From: Undaria pinnatifida
Taxonomy: Eukaryota; Sar; Phaeophyceae; Laminariales; Alariaceae
NCBI GenBank assembly: GCA_012845835.1
Contig: JABAKD010000015.1
Span: forward strand, 3,829,778 to 3,893,777
Direction: 5' to 3'
Length of the DNA: 64,000 bases
Made by a program: the position numbers and the translations under genes. Under the pieces are notes generated by a model. That model had not been told where the DNA came from. It searched no databases and saw only the letters and a program-made list of their open reading frames with translations. Below, piece by piece: positions 1-10,734 of this stretch. Every line of letters starts with the position of its first letter. Within the stretch, counting starts at the first letter, position 1.

Positions 1-60
1 AGTAATTTTGTATAATAATGCAGCATGCACAAGAGAAACATGGTCGTCTTCAAGAGCGAG

Positions 61-219
61 TCATTGAGTCACGCAGACGGTGAGAGAGCGTACGACATCG
101 TATAAAGAAAAGTTGTTTCTTTTGATCAGTCGTTCCTGTTGTAGTTTCACCAAGCTCATCTCCCCATCGATATATTCATCGGTTGATACATTTTTCGCCG
201 CTTGTTGTGACCAGACACT
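61..219 (-). CDS. Candidate last exon of the giant kinase gene (C-terminal 52 codons plus stop)
   Basis: On the minus strand a CTGCAG acceptor lies just above position 219. The frame after it stays open for 52 codons and stops at TGA (63-61). It begins in phase 0, which is what the exon at 915-1166 needs. The peptide is mixed and protein-like (it contains DEYIDGEMSLVKLQQERLIK) with no known motif, unlike the repeats around it. The implied intron is 220-914. The link to the kinase gene rests on phase and order only. The acceptor has a weak pyrimidine tract, and the real 3' end could lie beyond the left edge. Confidence 0.45.
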   Translation of the reverse strand, partial: SVWSQQAAKNVSTDEYIDGEMSLVKLQQERLIKRNNFSLYDVVRSLTVCVTQ

Positions 220-339
220 CTGCAGTGTTACGAGGCCAGGAAACACACAACACGAATCATACAATCCGTACAGACTGCACCGCCCAAGCAGCCTTAGAAA
301 AAAGGGGATTACGAACATAAGAATAACAACCTATCGAGT

Positions 340-914
340 AGTCTCTCCTGCGATGAGAAGGAGTCCCGAACTCCAGAAAATGATTTCGTCAAACAATATT
401 ATATATCACCGTACATGCGCATACACTTCATACACTTCAATAAGTATCATACAGATCATACAGATTATACAATCCATCTGATTCACATACTTCATACTAA
501 TAATATGTAGAGTGATTGCCCCCCGCATCTGCTCCGAAGGCTTCCAACCTCCGAACGCTCCGGGGTACAATCCATACATTTAAAACAGTATCCACGGCTC
601 AAACAGTTCACACAGTTCAAACAGTTAGTGCTCCTCATACAGATCATTCATGTTCATACAGAACGTTCGTACACGCAGTTCACGCAACTCATACATTCCA
701 TACCATCCATACAGTGCACACAATGTATACATCATACAGTTCATGTTCAGAATAACCTGTGGCGGAGTCTCCCCTGAATTCACTGCGAAGGCCTTCATCT
801 TCCTCGCGCTCTTCGCGCACAGACCATACCGCTCAAAATGTTAATACAGATCATACGGTTCATACGGTTCCTACACTTCATGCACTTCATACAGTCTACA
901 CAGTTCGTACGAAC
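340..914. repeat. Intronic array of TACANTTCA-like short repeats with decayed exon fragments
   Basis: Most of this stretch is a degenerate 9-10 bp repeat of the form CATACAGTTC. It is broken by blocks near 346-375, 520-565 and 765-815 that resemble the 3' end of the neighbouring exon (the part coding GRMEAFGADAGEI on the minus strand). It therefore looks like an exon end that was duplicated several times and filled with microsatellite. No gene is seen on either strand. Confidence 0.6.
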
Positions 915-1166
915 CTGTCGGGTGATCTCCCCCGCATCCGCTCCGAAAGCCTCCATCCTCCCAATGCTCTTAGGACACAAGTCATCAGCCGGATCCTTGC
1001 TGATCAGGAACCTGTTCCTCCTCATCGCGCTAGCAGGAGTGTAACTAATGACGCTGTCTGGGGACGGGGGTCGCTTGCTACCGCCGGAAGTGGCCGTCAT
1101 GCAGAGGCTGCCGACTAATGCACGGTCTGCATCTCGAGACGGCAGGAGCCATGGGTGGCCGATGAG
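915..1166 (-). CDS. Kinase exon: end of the catalytic domain (HPWL) and C-terminal extension
   Basis: Eighty-four codons in phase 0 at both ends. The exon follows a CTCAG acceptor and ends at CAG before GTTCGT. It opens with LIGHPWLL, the conserved end of subdomain XI (x-x-x-HPW-h) of CAMK-type kinases, and joins directly to the preceding exon ending RRFTLRQ at 3283. The rest is a polar extension rich in Ser, Pro and Arg (it includes KRPPSPDSVISYTPASAM) with no domain I recognise, so any ubiquitin-associated or regulatory module must lie elsewhere. The match to the kinase signature and the exact phase make this exon firm. The function of the tail is unknown. Confidence 0.85.
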
Positions 1167-1330
1167 CTGAGATATGGAAGGACGACGGGAAAAGTATCAG
1201 CGCAGCGTGACACAACAGTGGTGATAGCGTCAGTAAACCGGCAAGGACTAGGCGATGACTGGGTGCGGTAGGTTGACTTGACGACTATACTAGCTACTAC
1301 TTGGAGTGGGGCGTAGTAAGCCAGCCCACT

Positions 1331-1530
1331 GATGTTTGTCTTCCTCGACATCCAAACATACTCCGAGCCACATTCACTCCGATGTTTGTCTTCCTCGACA
1401 TCCAAACATACTCCGAGCCACATCCACTCCGATGTTTGTCTTCCTCGGCATCCAAACATACTCCGAGCCACATCCACTCCGATGTTTGTCTTCCTCGACA
1501 TCCAAACATACTCCGAGCCACATTCACTCC
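1331..1530. repeat. Four perfect-length 50-bp tandem repeats
   Basis: The unit starting GATGTTTGTCTTCCTCGACA occurs exactly every 50 bases at 1331, 1381, 1431 and 1481, with only a few substitutions. Fifty is not a multiple of three, so the open frames seen here shift with each copy and are not coding. It is an intronic minisatellite in the intron 1167-3282. There are no spacers, so it is not a CRISPR array. Confidence 0.9.
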
Positions 1531-1603
1531 GGTCGGGTACGATAACATGTAACTCCGCCGAAATAAATTACCGCAGAACGAAGAAAGAAATAGGAAGTGT
1601 AAT

Positions 1604-1886
1604 GACGCGTGCTACGATAGAGGTATTAAGGTATACCTTTTTTTGGCGAAAATGGTTTCTGAATGACGGGGCTCCTTAATCCAAAATCATCGGAAAATAC
1701 GCCCCGTTTATTATTGCATGATTCTCGTTGCGTACCTAGGTCATCAGATTCTTCATCCGCGACATAGCAGGTTTATGTTTACACCAAATCAGCTTTTTTG
1801 GGTTAAGAAGAACGTGTCGAAAGCTCCTAAAAGTGAGGAGTAGTATTGAGAAAAAAATGTGGTGCGCCTCTACCGTAGCACGCGTC
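1604..1886. mobile_element. Family A inverted-repeat element (MITE)
   Basis: Both ends are versions of GACGCGTGCTACGATAGAGG in inverted orientation, about 280 bp apart. The inside carries the family landmarks: GGTATACC next to one end, a block reading TTCTGAATGACGGGGCTCCTTAA, CCTAGG-CAT in the middle, and GGTGCGCC next to the other end. There is no transposase. This is the most abundant family in the window. A half copy follows at 1932-2050. Confidence 0.8.
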
Positions 1887-2221
1887 GAATGCCATACCGA
1901 ATCGACGAATAACTGGTCGCGAGTTCCAGTCACGCGCGTGCTACGATGGAGGCGGCACGTTTTGGCTTAATCGTTTTCTGAACGACTGGGACTACTGACC
2001 CCAAAACAAATCGTCGGGAAGGTCATCTTTTTTTTTCGGGGGGGGGGGCAAATTTCGCTTTGGTGTGCCTAGTCCGTCGGCGAGCGAGGTGTAAAAGCGG
2101 AACATACCGCGAACGGCCTATACTCAGCAGTGTGAAAATGATGGGGGTACAATACTTACTGCTCTTGGTGTGTACATGACACTGCGATACCGTAGCCTTG
2201 CGCTGCTAGGAACAGAACAAA

Positions 2222-2480
2222 GAGTCATCCCACGGTAGGATTCATCCCACGGTAGGGGTTGCAGTTGTTGGATTAACTAATAATGTACCTGTCCGATTGA
2301 GCGCCTCGAGTGAGGAACTACCGGTTGTATACTGTAGTCAAGTGATTTCACGAGTACATTTTGTTTTTCTTCCGGGCTGAGGGGATAGATGCGTATCCGG
2401 GTTGTGCGAGCGACTGCCTTCGAAGTCGTGTAGTATCGAGTGAGATATTAAGCTCCTCGTGTCAGGACCTCAGCGACTGA
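2222..2480. mobile_element. Family C repeat element
   Basis: It starts with a repeated ATCCCACGGTAGG, then GGGTTGCAGTTGTTGG, then CTCGAGTGAGGAACTACCGG and an internal CCTTCGAAGTCGT. The same order occurs at 30450-30690 and, on the opposite strand, at 60085-60375. Weaker copies lie at 7600-7870, 13208-13440 and 59735-60010. No coding capacity is seen. The class is unknown; inverted ends suggest a DNA-transposon derivative. Confidence 0.6.
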
Positions 2481-2584
2481 TGCTGCCTGCGCCCTTCCCT
2501 GCCGTGGGATGGCTCGGGAAAATCGTTTCAGTCGCGAAAAAGTCGCGAAAAGGGCTACCTCTACCGAAGCCTGCGTCGTTTGCG

Positions 2585-2655
2585 CGTCGCCTGCCTGACG
2601 TGATGCGAGTCTTCTTGAAGGGTCCGTCATGAGCATCCCCTAAAGCAAGCTGCCT
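2585..2655 (-). pseudogene. Decayed duplicate of the kinase exon at 3283-3436 (3' half)
   Basis: The minus strand still reads GMLMTDPSRRLASRQ, closely matching GMLITDPSRRFTLRQ of the true exon. The donor has become GC instead of GT, and a TAG lies just upstream. The copy lies downstream of the real exon in the same intron, so it is best read as a degenerate tandem duplicate and not an alternative exon. Confidence 0.7.
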
Positions 2656-2808
2656 TACTTTATTGCTTTCTTGTAAAATTCTTGCGGTGATTTTCCCTTT
2701 TTTAGGTACAATTTCTCGAAACAGACTACGCGCCGGAAATGAAAACGGGGACGGACTTGGTCGGGGCCGCCCTATCGTAGCGTGCGTCCTAGGTGTGTCG
2801 CCTACCTG

Positions 2809-3072
2809 GACGTGTGCTACTACGATAGAGGTGCACCACGTTTATTTTAATACTGCTTTGCAACTTGGGAAGTTATGACCTCTCCCAAAACCTGATTTGG
2901 AGAAAAATAAATCTGCTACATTGCCGGATGAAAAATCCCATGGCCTAGGTATACAACGAGAATCATGCAAAAATAGACGGGGCGTATTTTCCGACGATTT
3001 TGGGTTAAGGAGCCCCGTCATTCAGAAAACATTTTCGCCAAAAAGAGGTATACCTCTATCGTAGCACGCGTC
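2809..3072. mobile_element. Family A MITE, reverse orientation
   Basis: The element has near-perfect terminal repeats (GTGCTACTACGATAGAGGT at one end, CTCTATCGTAGCACGCGTC at the other) and all internal family A landmarks in reverse order. It abuts the decayed exon copy at 3073-3142 exactly where that copy's splice donor would have been. Confidence 0.85.
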
Positions 3073-3142
3073 CCTGACGAAGTGTAACTTCTTCGTTGGG
3101 GGTCCGTTGAAACTATCCTCTAGACCAGGCTATCCTACCAAA
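3073..3142 (-). pseudogene. Second decayed duplicate of the kinase exon at 3283-3436
   Basis: The minus strand shows the same end (ACTTCGTCAG), the same ACGGACCC core and the same upstream block as the true exon 200 bp away, with several substitutions and stop codons. It is a non-functional tandem duplicate truncated by the family A insertion. Confidence 0.65.
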
Positions 3143-3282
3143 GCAGCCGCATGTCGCTCGCCTGTATGGCTTGCAGCTGTGGTGGTCATAATCGGGTCTC
3201 ACAGATCGCAAATCAGGTTGGGCGTCACTCATATTTTCTTGTGACAGGAGCTCTACGCTTACTTCCTTGATGTGTCGCCTAC

Positions 3283-3436
3283 CTGACGAAGCGTGAATCT
3301 TCGGGAGGGGTCCGTGATTAACATCCCCTTAATCAGGCTAGCCGCGGAGGGTGACAACCAGTCGGGTAGACGGTACACGCCCTTAGCTATGCTCTTGTAG
3401 AGGTCGGAGTAGCTCGGACCCGAAAATGGAAAGCAA
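3283..3436 (-). CDS. Kinase exon: subdomains X and XI
   Basis: One base completes the Gly codon split with the exon at 5562, then 51 codons follow and the exon ends at CAG before GTAGGC. It reads CFPFSGPSYSDLYKSIAKG, then RLPDWLSPSAASLI, then KGMLITDPSRRFTLRQ. This is the textbook CAMKL order: PF-x-G, d-L-Y-x-x-I-x-x-G, x-x-P-x-x-l-S, L-I-x-x-M-L-x-x-D-P-x-x-R-x-T. The invariant Arg of subdomain XI is present. Acceptor CTATCGAAAG is short of pyrimidines, but the phase match on both sides leaves little doubt. Two decayed copies lie downstream. Confidence 0.92.
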
Positions 3437-4911
3437 CTTTCGATAGGTAGAGAGAGGGTACGCGTAGTGAAAGGCGGGACAGACGGGGGAAGGGGAGGGT
3501 TGACAAATTTCGAAACACATCAATAACTCCTTCCCGTGATACGACTTGTTCGGCTGCCCGTGAAAGGCAAAGGCTGTTTTGTGACCCCCCCCCCCCCCAA
3601 CCTGCAACCCTTCTATCGTAGTCATTGTCGTAGCGACGGCTGTAAGTACGTCGGTATCGCCGTCACGGCTATTTTTGGAGGATAGTTACTCAGTTGGGGT
3701 GGCCCGTCAACCCGAACTAGACCCGCGTACCGTGGCACGCATCCCAACTCTGGGGAAACTCTCACAAGGCGCATACCACAAGCGGAGGGGCGTGCCTTAT
3801 AATTTCTATGAGACTTCCCACCATGGAGGAGCTTTTTTCCTCGCACAAAACAAAAGGATCTGGATCTGGAGAATATTGCAAAAAGTTCTGCCCGATGAAC
3901 AACCTACCCCATGGCATACATAGGCAACGCAACGAACCGTGCTTTCTAAAAACAAAAAAAAAACGCAAAATTCCGACGATGTTGGTCTTAGAAGGAGCCC
4001 TGTCATTCAGAAACGAAAACGTTTCAGCCCAAAAGTGCTACCTCTATTGCAACACGCGCCTATGGACTTGGTATATAACGGAGGCGTGCTGCGATCGGGG
4101 TGCACCCTAATTTTGTCTTTTTTAGGTCCTCCTCGATTTGAGGAGGTCCAGATTCCGAACCCTTAAAAAGCTGACCGCAAAAAAACGCTGAATAAAGTGC
4201 AAAGCCCATGAGCGATCCCGTGGCCTATGCTATCCAGCGAATAATGATCCTTGTAGAACACGACGAGACTGGGTTTTTCCGCGCGGCTGCAGAGCGCCGT
4301 CGGTCGGGCATAGTTTCGCGAAAGAAAACGGTACCTCTTTTCGTAGCGCCCGTCCGCAAACACATCGCGAATGAATACACCCATTCATGGGGTTGCCAAT
4401 ATATTGGGCATAGACACATGCCATACGGTAGAGGGGCGCACTGGCCCTTTGTTTGCCTTCTACGGGTGTTGACTCAAGAGAGCTCTGTGGCTCACCCGAA
4501 AACTGATTTTGAGAGCTAACCCATGCCCTGGGTACACAAAAAAAAAAAAAAACGCAAGGTTACGGTGGAGGGGAGATACCCCCCCTTTTGCTTTGTTTTT
4601 TTATATTGCTGGAACTGAACCCCTCGCACGAGGGGCTCTCTGCACGTCACCTCGACGAAAATACTTTGGGCGGTTTGCTTGGCGTGGTGTAGCTGCTGGC
4701 GATTCCATCGCGGAATCACGTAATCTAAAAAATAACATGGCACGAAAGCTTCATTAAAGACCGCAGACGAACGGGGGGGTCATGGCACCAAAGCCTACGA
4801 CCGCAAACGAACAGGGCGGGGGGTCACTCGCGCGAGTGACCCGGAGCCAATGCAAAAACAAAAACGCAAAAGTGACCTCCCCCCCCCCCTACCGTAGCCC
4901 ATGTCATTTTG
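3437..4911. other. Intron stretch with decayed family A and D fragments
   Basis: No exon is seen. Fragments of family A recur (near 3955-4065 and 4085-4165, with block TTCCGACGAT and CTACCTCTAT-like ends). Family D-like pieces with CACTCGCGCGAGTGAC lie at 4820-4842. C- and A-homopolymers are frequent. This belongs to the 2.1-kb intron between the kinase exons at 5562 and 3436. Confidence 0.5.
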
Positions 4912-5177
4912 ACCCAGGCTACGGTAGGGGGGTCCCCTTTGGGGCCTTTTATTTCAGTGGCTAGGGGTCACTCGCGCGAGTAACCCCTTTGTTAGTATGC
5001 AATCTTACGTTTCCTCTATGTTTTACACTGACGAAATCAATCCGCAATGCAAAGGTGATCTAAGCTGCGGCAAACCAAGTTCCTAAACCATCTTCATCCG
5101 TAGGGTACAGAGCTACTCGTGCGAGTGGCTCAAACACACCAGTGAAAATGGGGGTACCCTCCCTACCGTAGCCTTGG
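4912..5177. mobile_element. Family D element with GC-rich palindromes, near-identical copy at 34.6 kb
   Basis: It runs from GGCTACGGTAGGGGGGTCCCC to CCTACCGTAGCC and contains the palindrome GTCACTCGCGCGAGTAAC and a second TACTCGTGCGAGTGGCTC. The copy at 34611-34880 differs at only about ten to fifteen positions, so one of them moved recently. There is no coding capacity. Other, older copies are at 7290-7590, 25200-25495, 26055-26310, 28855-29035, 44930-45240 and 59400-59712. Confidence 0.8.
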
Positions 5178-5180
5178 TCT

Positions 5181-5462
5181 TTTTCAACAAAAAATGTCAG
5201 ATTCCGACGATTTTGGGTTAAGGAGGCCCATCATCCAGAAGAAAACAAATGGCCAAAAAAAGGTATACCGTGCCTCTACCATGGCACGCGTCCATAGTAG
5301 TCATAGCTCTTCTTTTGAGAAGAAGCCTGTGTCATTTGCAAACAAAAAATGTCAGATTCCGACGATTTTGAGCTTAAGGAGCCCCACCATTCAGAAGAAA
5401 ACAAATGGCCAAAAAGAGGTATACCGTGCCTCTATCATAGCACGCGTCCATAGTAGTAGTAG
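5181..5462. repeat. Tandem duplication of one end of a family A element
   Basis: A roughly 155-bp block containing AATGTCAGATTCCGACGATT and ending TATACCGTGCCTCTAC occurs twice in a row (from about 5190 and from about 5347). It holds only the right-hand end of family A, with local AGTAGTAGT expansion afterwards. Confidence 0.7.
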
Positions 5463-5560
5463 TAGGTAGCTCCTCTGTTGAGGGCAGCTCCGTCAAAACA
5501 GACTGATGTTTTGATCCCACGCGCACCTACCCCTCCCTGCCGTGACGCACTCATCACTCA

Positions 5561-5692
<132 letters not shown>

Positions 5693-6304
5693 TCAAACGC
5701 GAGCATCCCGCCGGGCAGATGATGCGTCGTAACGTCAGACGGCGCAACGCACTTTGTTTAGTTTTATGTTGATATTTGTTTGTACGAGGGCACGCGTCGA
5801 TCGGTAGCCCGGGGACAGAAGGGGGCGAGGGGGGAAGGGGCGTGCTCATTGGTTGCTTGCCTTGCCTTAGCTGTTTTACCATTGACCATGCATCCCTTTC
5901 GATACGGAGCGTCGTTCGTACTCGTGGTAGACATGCCTACAAAACTTGGGCGCTAAGTACGGTCCGTCCATATATCACATAAAACCGTTCGCTTAGAGTA
6001 TCTCTATATTTTGGGAGACGACGGGGGGCACTATGCGACAGTATGTTCGCGCAGTGGCGTTCAGCCAAGCCAGGCCTCGGCATGATATCAGGGTGCAATC
6101 GTTTTACGGCAACCTATCATTTTTCTGTGGTTGTATCCCGCTCTGCTTCTGATTACTCATTGTAAGTGTTAGATTGGATGAGGCCCTCCGTCCCGAAACG
6201 GGGGGGGGGGGGGGGGGGGGGTCGACCAAGATGTACTCTGCGCTGGGTGCGTGCTCAGTGCGGCGCTCGCCGCTGGGGTTCCCCTGGTTAATGATAATAC
6301 TCAC

Positions 6305-6455
6305 CGCAAAAGACGTGGAGAAGCCTTCGATTCTTGACGTGCGCGCTGAAACCAAAGTCTACTAGCTTGGCGTTCGTGCGTCCGTTTCCGTCCAGCAAGA
6401 CGTTCTCCAGCTTGATATCGCGATGCACGATGTCCAGTGCGTGCATATAATCCAC
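6305..6455 (-). CDS. Kinase exon: catalytic loop (HRD) and DFG
   Basis: The exon lies between acceptor CACCCTACAG and donor GTGAGT. It reads VDYMHALDIVHRDIKLEN, then VLLDGNGRTNAKLVDFGFS, then AHVKNRRLLHVFC and one base. HRD Asp, catalytic Lys and Asn (HRDxKxxN) and the Mg-binding DFG Asp are all intact, so an active enzyme is expected. At the site equivalent to the activating Thr of SNF1/AMPK (T-x-C-G-x-P) there is Val (HVFCGTP), so LKB1-type T-loop phosphorylation is unlikely at that residue. Decayed copies of the exon's 5' end lie upstream in the same intron. Confidence 0.96.
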
Positions 6456-6540
6456 CTGTAGGGTGGGGGATCGGGAACACAAAATGATAACGCACGTGGC
6501 CACTGTTAGTGATACGTCATGAGCACTGAGCTAGCAGTCC

Positions 6541-8525
6541 TTCAAGCATGTATTCCGCCTGTACAAGTGCGATCGTACCGCAGTGGCATCGAGCATTAAC
6601 CACAACAAGTGGTACGAACGCTGCAACGCCAGCGGGGCCGGTTTACGCCCACAGCTCGTACGAAAAACGGCATCGACCCAAAAACCCACGCACCCACCCA
6701 TCACTCACGCCCGTCAACCCGCCCACCCACCCACGCCGCTGTTACCAGTCATAGTCCCAGTGATTATTTACGCAGTGAGATATTGATCAAAACGCCCACG
6801 GTCACTGTTGCTTTCGATGCACCACATACATCTACTTGCAGCTACAGTCAGCGTACCGCCGGGGCATCGAGCCGTAGACGGCAAGAGATTGGCCACAGCG
6901 CCAGTTGTCACTGCCATTTATTGGCGCACCACAAACATTGAGATAAAAGTGAGCGCTTTCGATACCGCCCGTGGTCGCTTCTAGAGACGTGTTGTAAGCA
7001 CCGAACCCATCGTCCGTGTTCGTACCACCGCGGGTTCGAGTCGGATGCAAAAGGAACCGATAAAAACGCCAATGATGACTGTTACGGAGGCACGGTCACC
7101 GCTAAGCTAGCATTCAGGACTGAACGTGCATGATATCCAGCGTACGCGCATACCATCCACCTGTTTGATAGTACCCGGTAACGTGTTCGTACCCCCGTGG
7201 CATCGAGTCGGTCGGCCACAGAGCCATCCCACGGTGAATAGGGGTGCAACAAATTCTAAGAATTTTCTGAGCTCCTAACATGAGGGTCTAGATCGAGGCT
7301 GCGGCGGGGAGGTACCCTTAATTTTCACTTCCAGATCTAAGCCAGTTGCGCGAGTGACTCAGTACCTCGCTGACAAAAATACGTTCGGCGAATTTTTTCT
7401 TCGGTTGTTAAAGCGTAGCTAACCATCCCTTTTCGCATCAACATCGAGAATGTGAAACAGCACTACTATTAGCCTTTGACAGCAAGGAACAGGGGGGTGG
7501 GTCACTCGCGCGTGTGACACCGAGCCACTGAAAACAAAGTGCCCAAAAGTGGCCAAAAGGGGGTAATCCACCCCCCCCCCCTACCGTACCAATGGTCTCT
7601 AGCTGAAGATCTCACCATCACCCCAAACATGACTTGGAAGGCGTTCTTTCGCGTAACCCGACCAGCATGTGTTTCTGTGCCCTAGCCGTAAAACAAATCT
7701 ATTCGTAAAGTTATCGTGCTGACCGATGGGTCCACGCTTCGCGGAGTTCAACCGGGTAGAAAACACCGTATGGCCCACAACGGACACCCCCTGCCGAAGC
7801 GTCGAGTCGGGCACAACAGCAAACTTCCAGTGTGGTGCTTTCCATCCGGAGCTGGGTAGCATCGTTTTTGAGCCTCGATCGCTTCTAAACATCACAGATA
7901 ATGTAATGATGTCGCGCCTCGTGGTCGCTGTTAGAGACACGACGTGACCAATGAGCTAGCAGCCAGCATGTCCCGGCGGGGTTGAGTGGACGAGCTAAAG
8001 GAGTTTAGTAGCGCTCCGTCATCACAGCTGTGGATGCGCCAACACCACAGCGCTAGCATTCTTGGCACCGCCTGGGCGTTTGAGTCGGACACAGAAACTA
8101 ATATTTCAATATATAACCACAAAAGCAATGAAGTAGGGGTCAGCGCTGACAGTGCACCACGTCCAGTCTATGCATACGATCCACCTTTACAGTGTGTTCG
8201 TACTGCCGCGACGCCGAGATACCTGCTGTGCGGTACGGGTGCGCCACGTTTTTTTTTTTTCTGAGGTTTCCTCAATACGGGAGCTCAAGACCTCTCCCAA
8301 AAACTAAATTTGGAGTTCAAAAAAATTAAAGCTTTTACCGGATAAAAAAAAAGCTTATAGCCTGGTAGGTGCACAACGAGAATTTCCGTCCAAAAGGGTC
8401 AAGGAGCTCCCGTCATTCAGAAACCATTTTCGCCAAAAAGGGGTATACCTTTATCGTACTGCCGCCGCGCCGAGTCGGACACAACAACAAAGATAAATAG
8501 CGCGCGTGGCCACTGTTAGAGTTGC
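6541..8525 (-). pseudogene. Decayed tandem copies of the HRD exon border within the 5.2-kb intron
   Basis: The true border on the plus strand reads GTGCATATAATCCACCTGTA. Related blocks occur at 7122-7163 (GCGCATACCATCCACCTG, preceded by GTGCATGATATCCAGCG) and 8161-8190 (GTCCAGTCTATGCATACGAT then CCACCTTTACAG). Weaker ones lie near 6545 and 6830. The intron flank CGTGGCCACTGTTAG also repeats (6495, 7919, 8502). At 7122-7163 the minus strand keeps VDGM but loses HRD. These are repeated duplications of exon plus flank, not functional exons. Confidence 0.65.
8232..8460. mobile_element. Family A MITE, diverged copy
   Basis: It begins GGTGCGCCACG and ends GGTATACCTTTATCGTA, with the internal CCCGTCATTCAGAAACC block and GGTGCACAACGAGAAT. 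It matches reverse-oriented family A and lies within the long kinase intron. Confidence 0.7.
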
Positions 8526-8695
8526 ACATAGCCACGAAAGCAGCTCGCGGGTTGCCGGGTAGGGTGCGTGTGCGTGTGTCCGCAGAGCGACGGGGTAGGA
8601 GCTGTACGAGTGTCCCGCGCCATTTGCCGATGCTCGCACTGCTGCCGCTTCCTCTTCTGACACGGTTGATGTAATATCGTAATTACCACAGTGTG

Positions 8696-8936
8696 GTTCT
8701 ACGATAGCCCCCCCAACTTTTCTTTAACGAAATCGCCGGTTTTGAAACCAGCTCCAGGCCGTATCTCCTGAAATACGGTCCCCCTTACCACCCGGACGTC
8801 ATCGTTCGATAGTCCTCCGCAAACAAGATAATATATGCAGATACTCTTTTCATAGCATCCTTCCTCGTGTCGAGCAGCCATGAAACGTTCGTTAAAGAAA
8901 ACCGCCGGTTTTGGGGGGGGGCTATCGTAGAATCAG
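8696..8936. mobile_element. Family B MITE
   Basis: The ends are inverted: TTCTACGATAGCCCCCCCAA at the left and GGGGGGGCTATCGTAGAATC at the right, each followed inward by TTTCTTTAACGAAA and ACCGGCGGTTT-like sequence. The centre carries ACGTCATCGTTCGATAG and CATCCTTCCTCGTGTCGAGC. There is no ORF. Other copies are at 10490, 25706, 26929, 34547, 36524, 46812 and 53283. Confidence 0.88.
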
Positions 8937-9224
8937 TCCACACGCGGGGTACGATAGAGTTAGCACTTTTTCGCCAAAATAATTTCTGTATTTTTGGACT
9001 CCTTACCCCAATATCGCTGGAATGTTTTTTTTTTTTTTCTTGCATTTTTTTTTTTTTTTTTTCGTTTTGTACCTGCAGAAGTAAGACGCGAGATTTTTCA
9101 TAAAGGTTTCTCTTTCATATCTCTCGAAATCAGTTTTTTGGGGGGAGGGTTAAGAAAAGGTATAGAACTCCTACAAAAAAAAAAAAAGGGAGCCTCAGAA
9201 GGGCAAAGAGAAAAGGCTGTACCT

Positions 9225-9900
9225 GTGCCGTAGCATGTGTCGTGTGCGAAGTTGTGTCGGGATAGAGTTGACAGTTTCCGGCCGAAAAAAGAAATACGTT
9301 ATATATGGTAACGGGGTTCCTTGACCCATAATCGTCCGATTTTCACCATTTTTTCGGGTGAGAGACGTGTGCTACGATAAAATTTGTATATCACTTTTCG
9401 TCTGAAGTGTTTTCAGAATGAGGGGGGCTCTCCTTAGCCCAAAACCGTGGGAAATAAGCCATTTTTTTTTTTCAAATAATTTTCGTTAAAATACCTGAGG
9501 TCATGGGCTTGTTGATCGGGTAGCACGTTTAGTCCATATCTCTCCACATCACTTTTTCGGGAGAGGTATTAGAGCCCCTCAAGATAGCCTCTTCTGAAAA
9601 AAAAGGGTGCACCTCTGTCGTAGCATGCGTCAGCATATATGTGCATATATGTGTATATATATCATAAAAATTAAAATGCACTCCAGCTGTGAGATCAAAT
9701 ATTTTGTCGAAACTCATCTTTGCAAGCTGCGTGTGATACTCCGATCGCGCGTATTACGGGTTGTATGTCCTCAACAAGGATATAGATCGTCGACTCCCCT
9801 TGCAACTACAGTGTAGCTATATGTACCTGGTGTGTTTTTTAGACGAAATCTTCGATCTCACAGCTGGAGTGTATTTTAATTTTTATAATATACCTGGTGT
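9225..9900. repeat. Mixed decayed family A ends and two family F heads
   Basis: From 9225 to about 9630 there are family A ends (CTGTGCCGTAGCATGTGTC, CACCTCTGTCGTAGCATGCG). From 9670 a family F head (CAGCTGTGAGATC, CTCATCTTTGCAAGCTGCG, CTCCGATCGCGCGTATTACG) runs to 9825, and an inverted piece of it lies at 9845-9880. No coding sequence is seen. Confidence 0.55.
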
Positions 9901-10439
9901 GTTTTTTGTACGTGAAGCAACGGGTTTTGTTCATCGAGGTGTGACCCTTTCATTTTCTTTTTTCTGATCATCAGCTGCTTGGGTAGGGTACGTATTTGGA
10001 CCTTTTTCAAGCAAGCACTCGTACGAGAGTCTCACCAAAAAAAAAAATGTGCACCTCCACCTAGTCTGAGAGAGAGAGAGTAGCTCGTGCGTCTTATCGT
10101 GTTTCTGAGTTGGTGTATAAGGGTCCCAAGATCGAAGGCCATGATAGACGCGTGCTACGATAGAGGTACCTGAGGCACGTTTGGATCCTTTTTTTTTTTT
10201 CCGGATGAGGGGGTGCTTAAACCCAAAACCCCGCCGGAATGCCACTAACTGTTTGTGCGCCATGGTATGTATTGAAATATGTAGGCCATTGGGGCCCCCG
10301 CGAATTTGCACGTATGTACGTGCAAGGGTTTTTAGATTTGCACGTAAATTCAATAGAGCGATTTATGTATTGGCGGCTCGCTATTTGCAGGTCCGCACAA
10401 AACGACGGTTGCGTCGCCCAGACCAACCCGACCCCAGAC

Positions 10440-10477
10440 CTGACCTTAACCCTAACCCTAATCTTAACCCTAGCCGA
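10440..10477. repeat. Short interstitial telomere-like tract (CCCTAA)n
   Basis: The sequence is CCTTAACCCTAACCCTAATC then TTAACCCTAGCC, the complement of TTAGGG repeats. It lies immediately left of a family B element. A related AACCCTGACCCCAACCC tract lies immediately right of the same element at 10738-10770. TTAGGG is the telomere unit of many stramenopiles and animals. Confidence 0.75.
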
Positions 10478-10489
10478 CTGATTCTTTAC

Positions 10490-10734
10490 CACGATAGCCC
10501 CCCCAAAAAAAAACAGAGGTATTTTTTAGAGAACGTTTCATGGCTGCTCGACACGAGGAAGGATGCTATGAAACATACAATCTTCACCACAATTTTTTCA
10601 TATTTTTAAAGGACTATACGAACGATGACGTCGAGGTGGCAAGGGGCACCGTTTTTCAGGGGATACGGCCGGGAGAGCGCTGGTTTCGAAACCGGCGATT
10701 TCGATAAAGAGAAGTTGGGGGGGCTATCGTGGAA
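10490..10734. mobile_element. Family B MITE flanked on both sides by telomere-like repeats
   Basis: It runs from ACCACGATAGCCCCCCC to GGGGGGGCTATCGTGGAACG, in reverse orientation to the copy at 8696. The centre contains GACACGAGGAAGGATGCTAT and GATGACGTCGAGGTGGCAAG. Its position inside a telomere-like tract matches that of the copy at 25706. Confidence 0.85.

Noticed and set aside
1331-1530. Regular 50-bp repeats resembling a CRISPR array
   Set aside because: Repeats are directly adjacent without unique spacers, and the window is eukaryotic.
2448-2636. Frame starting MLMTDPSRRLASRQ taken as a kinase exon
   Set aside because: The true exon is at 3283-3436, with correct GT donor and phase. 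This one has a GC donor and a stop just upstream, so it is a decayed duplicate.
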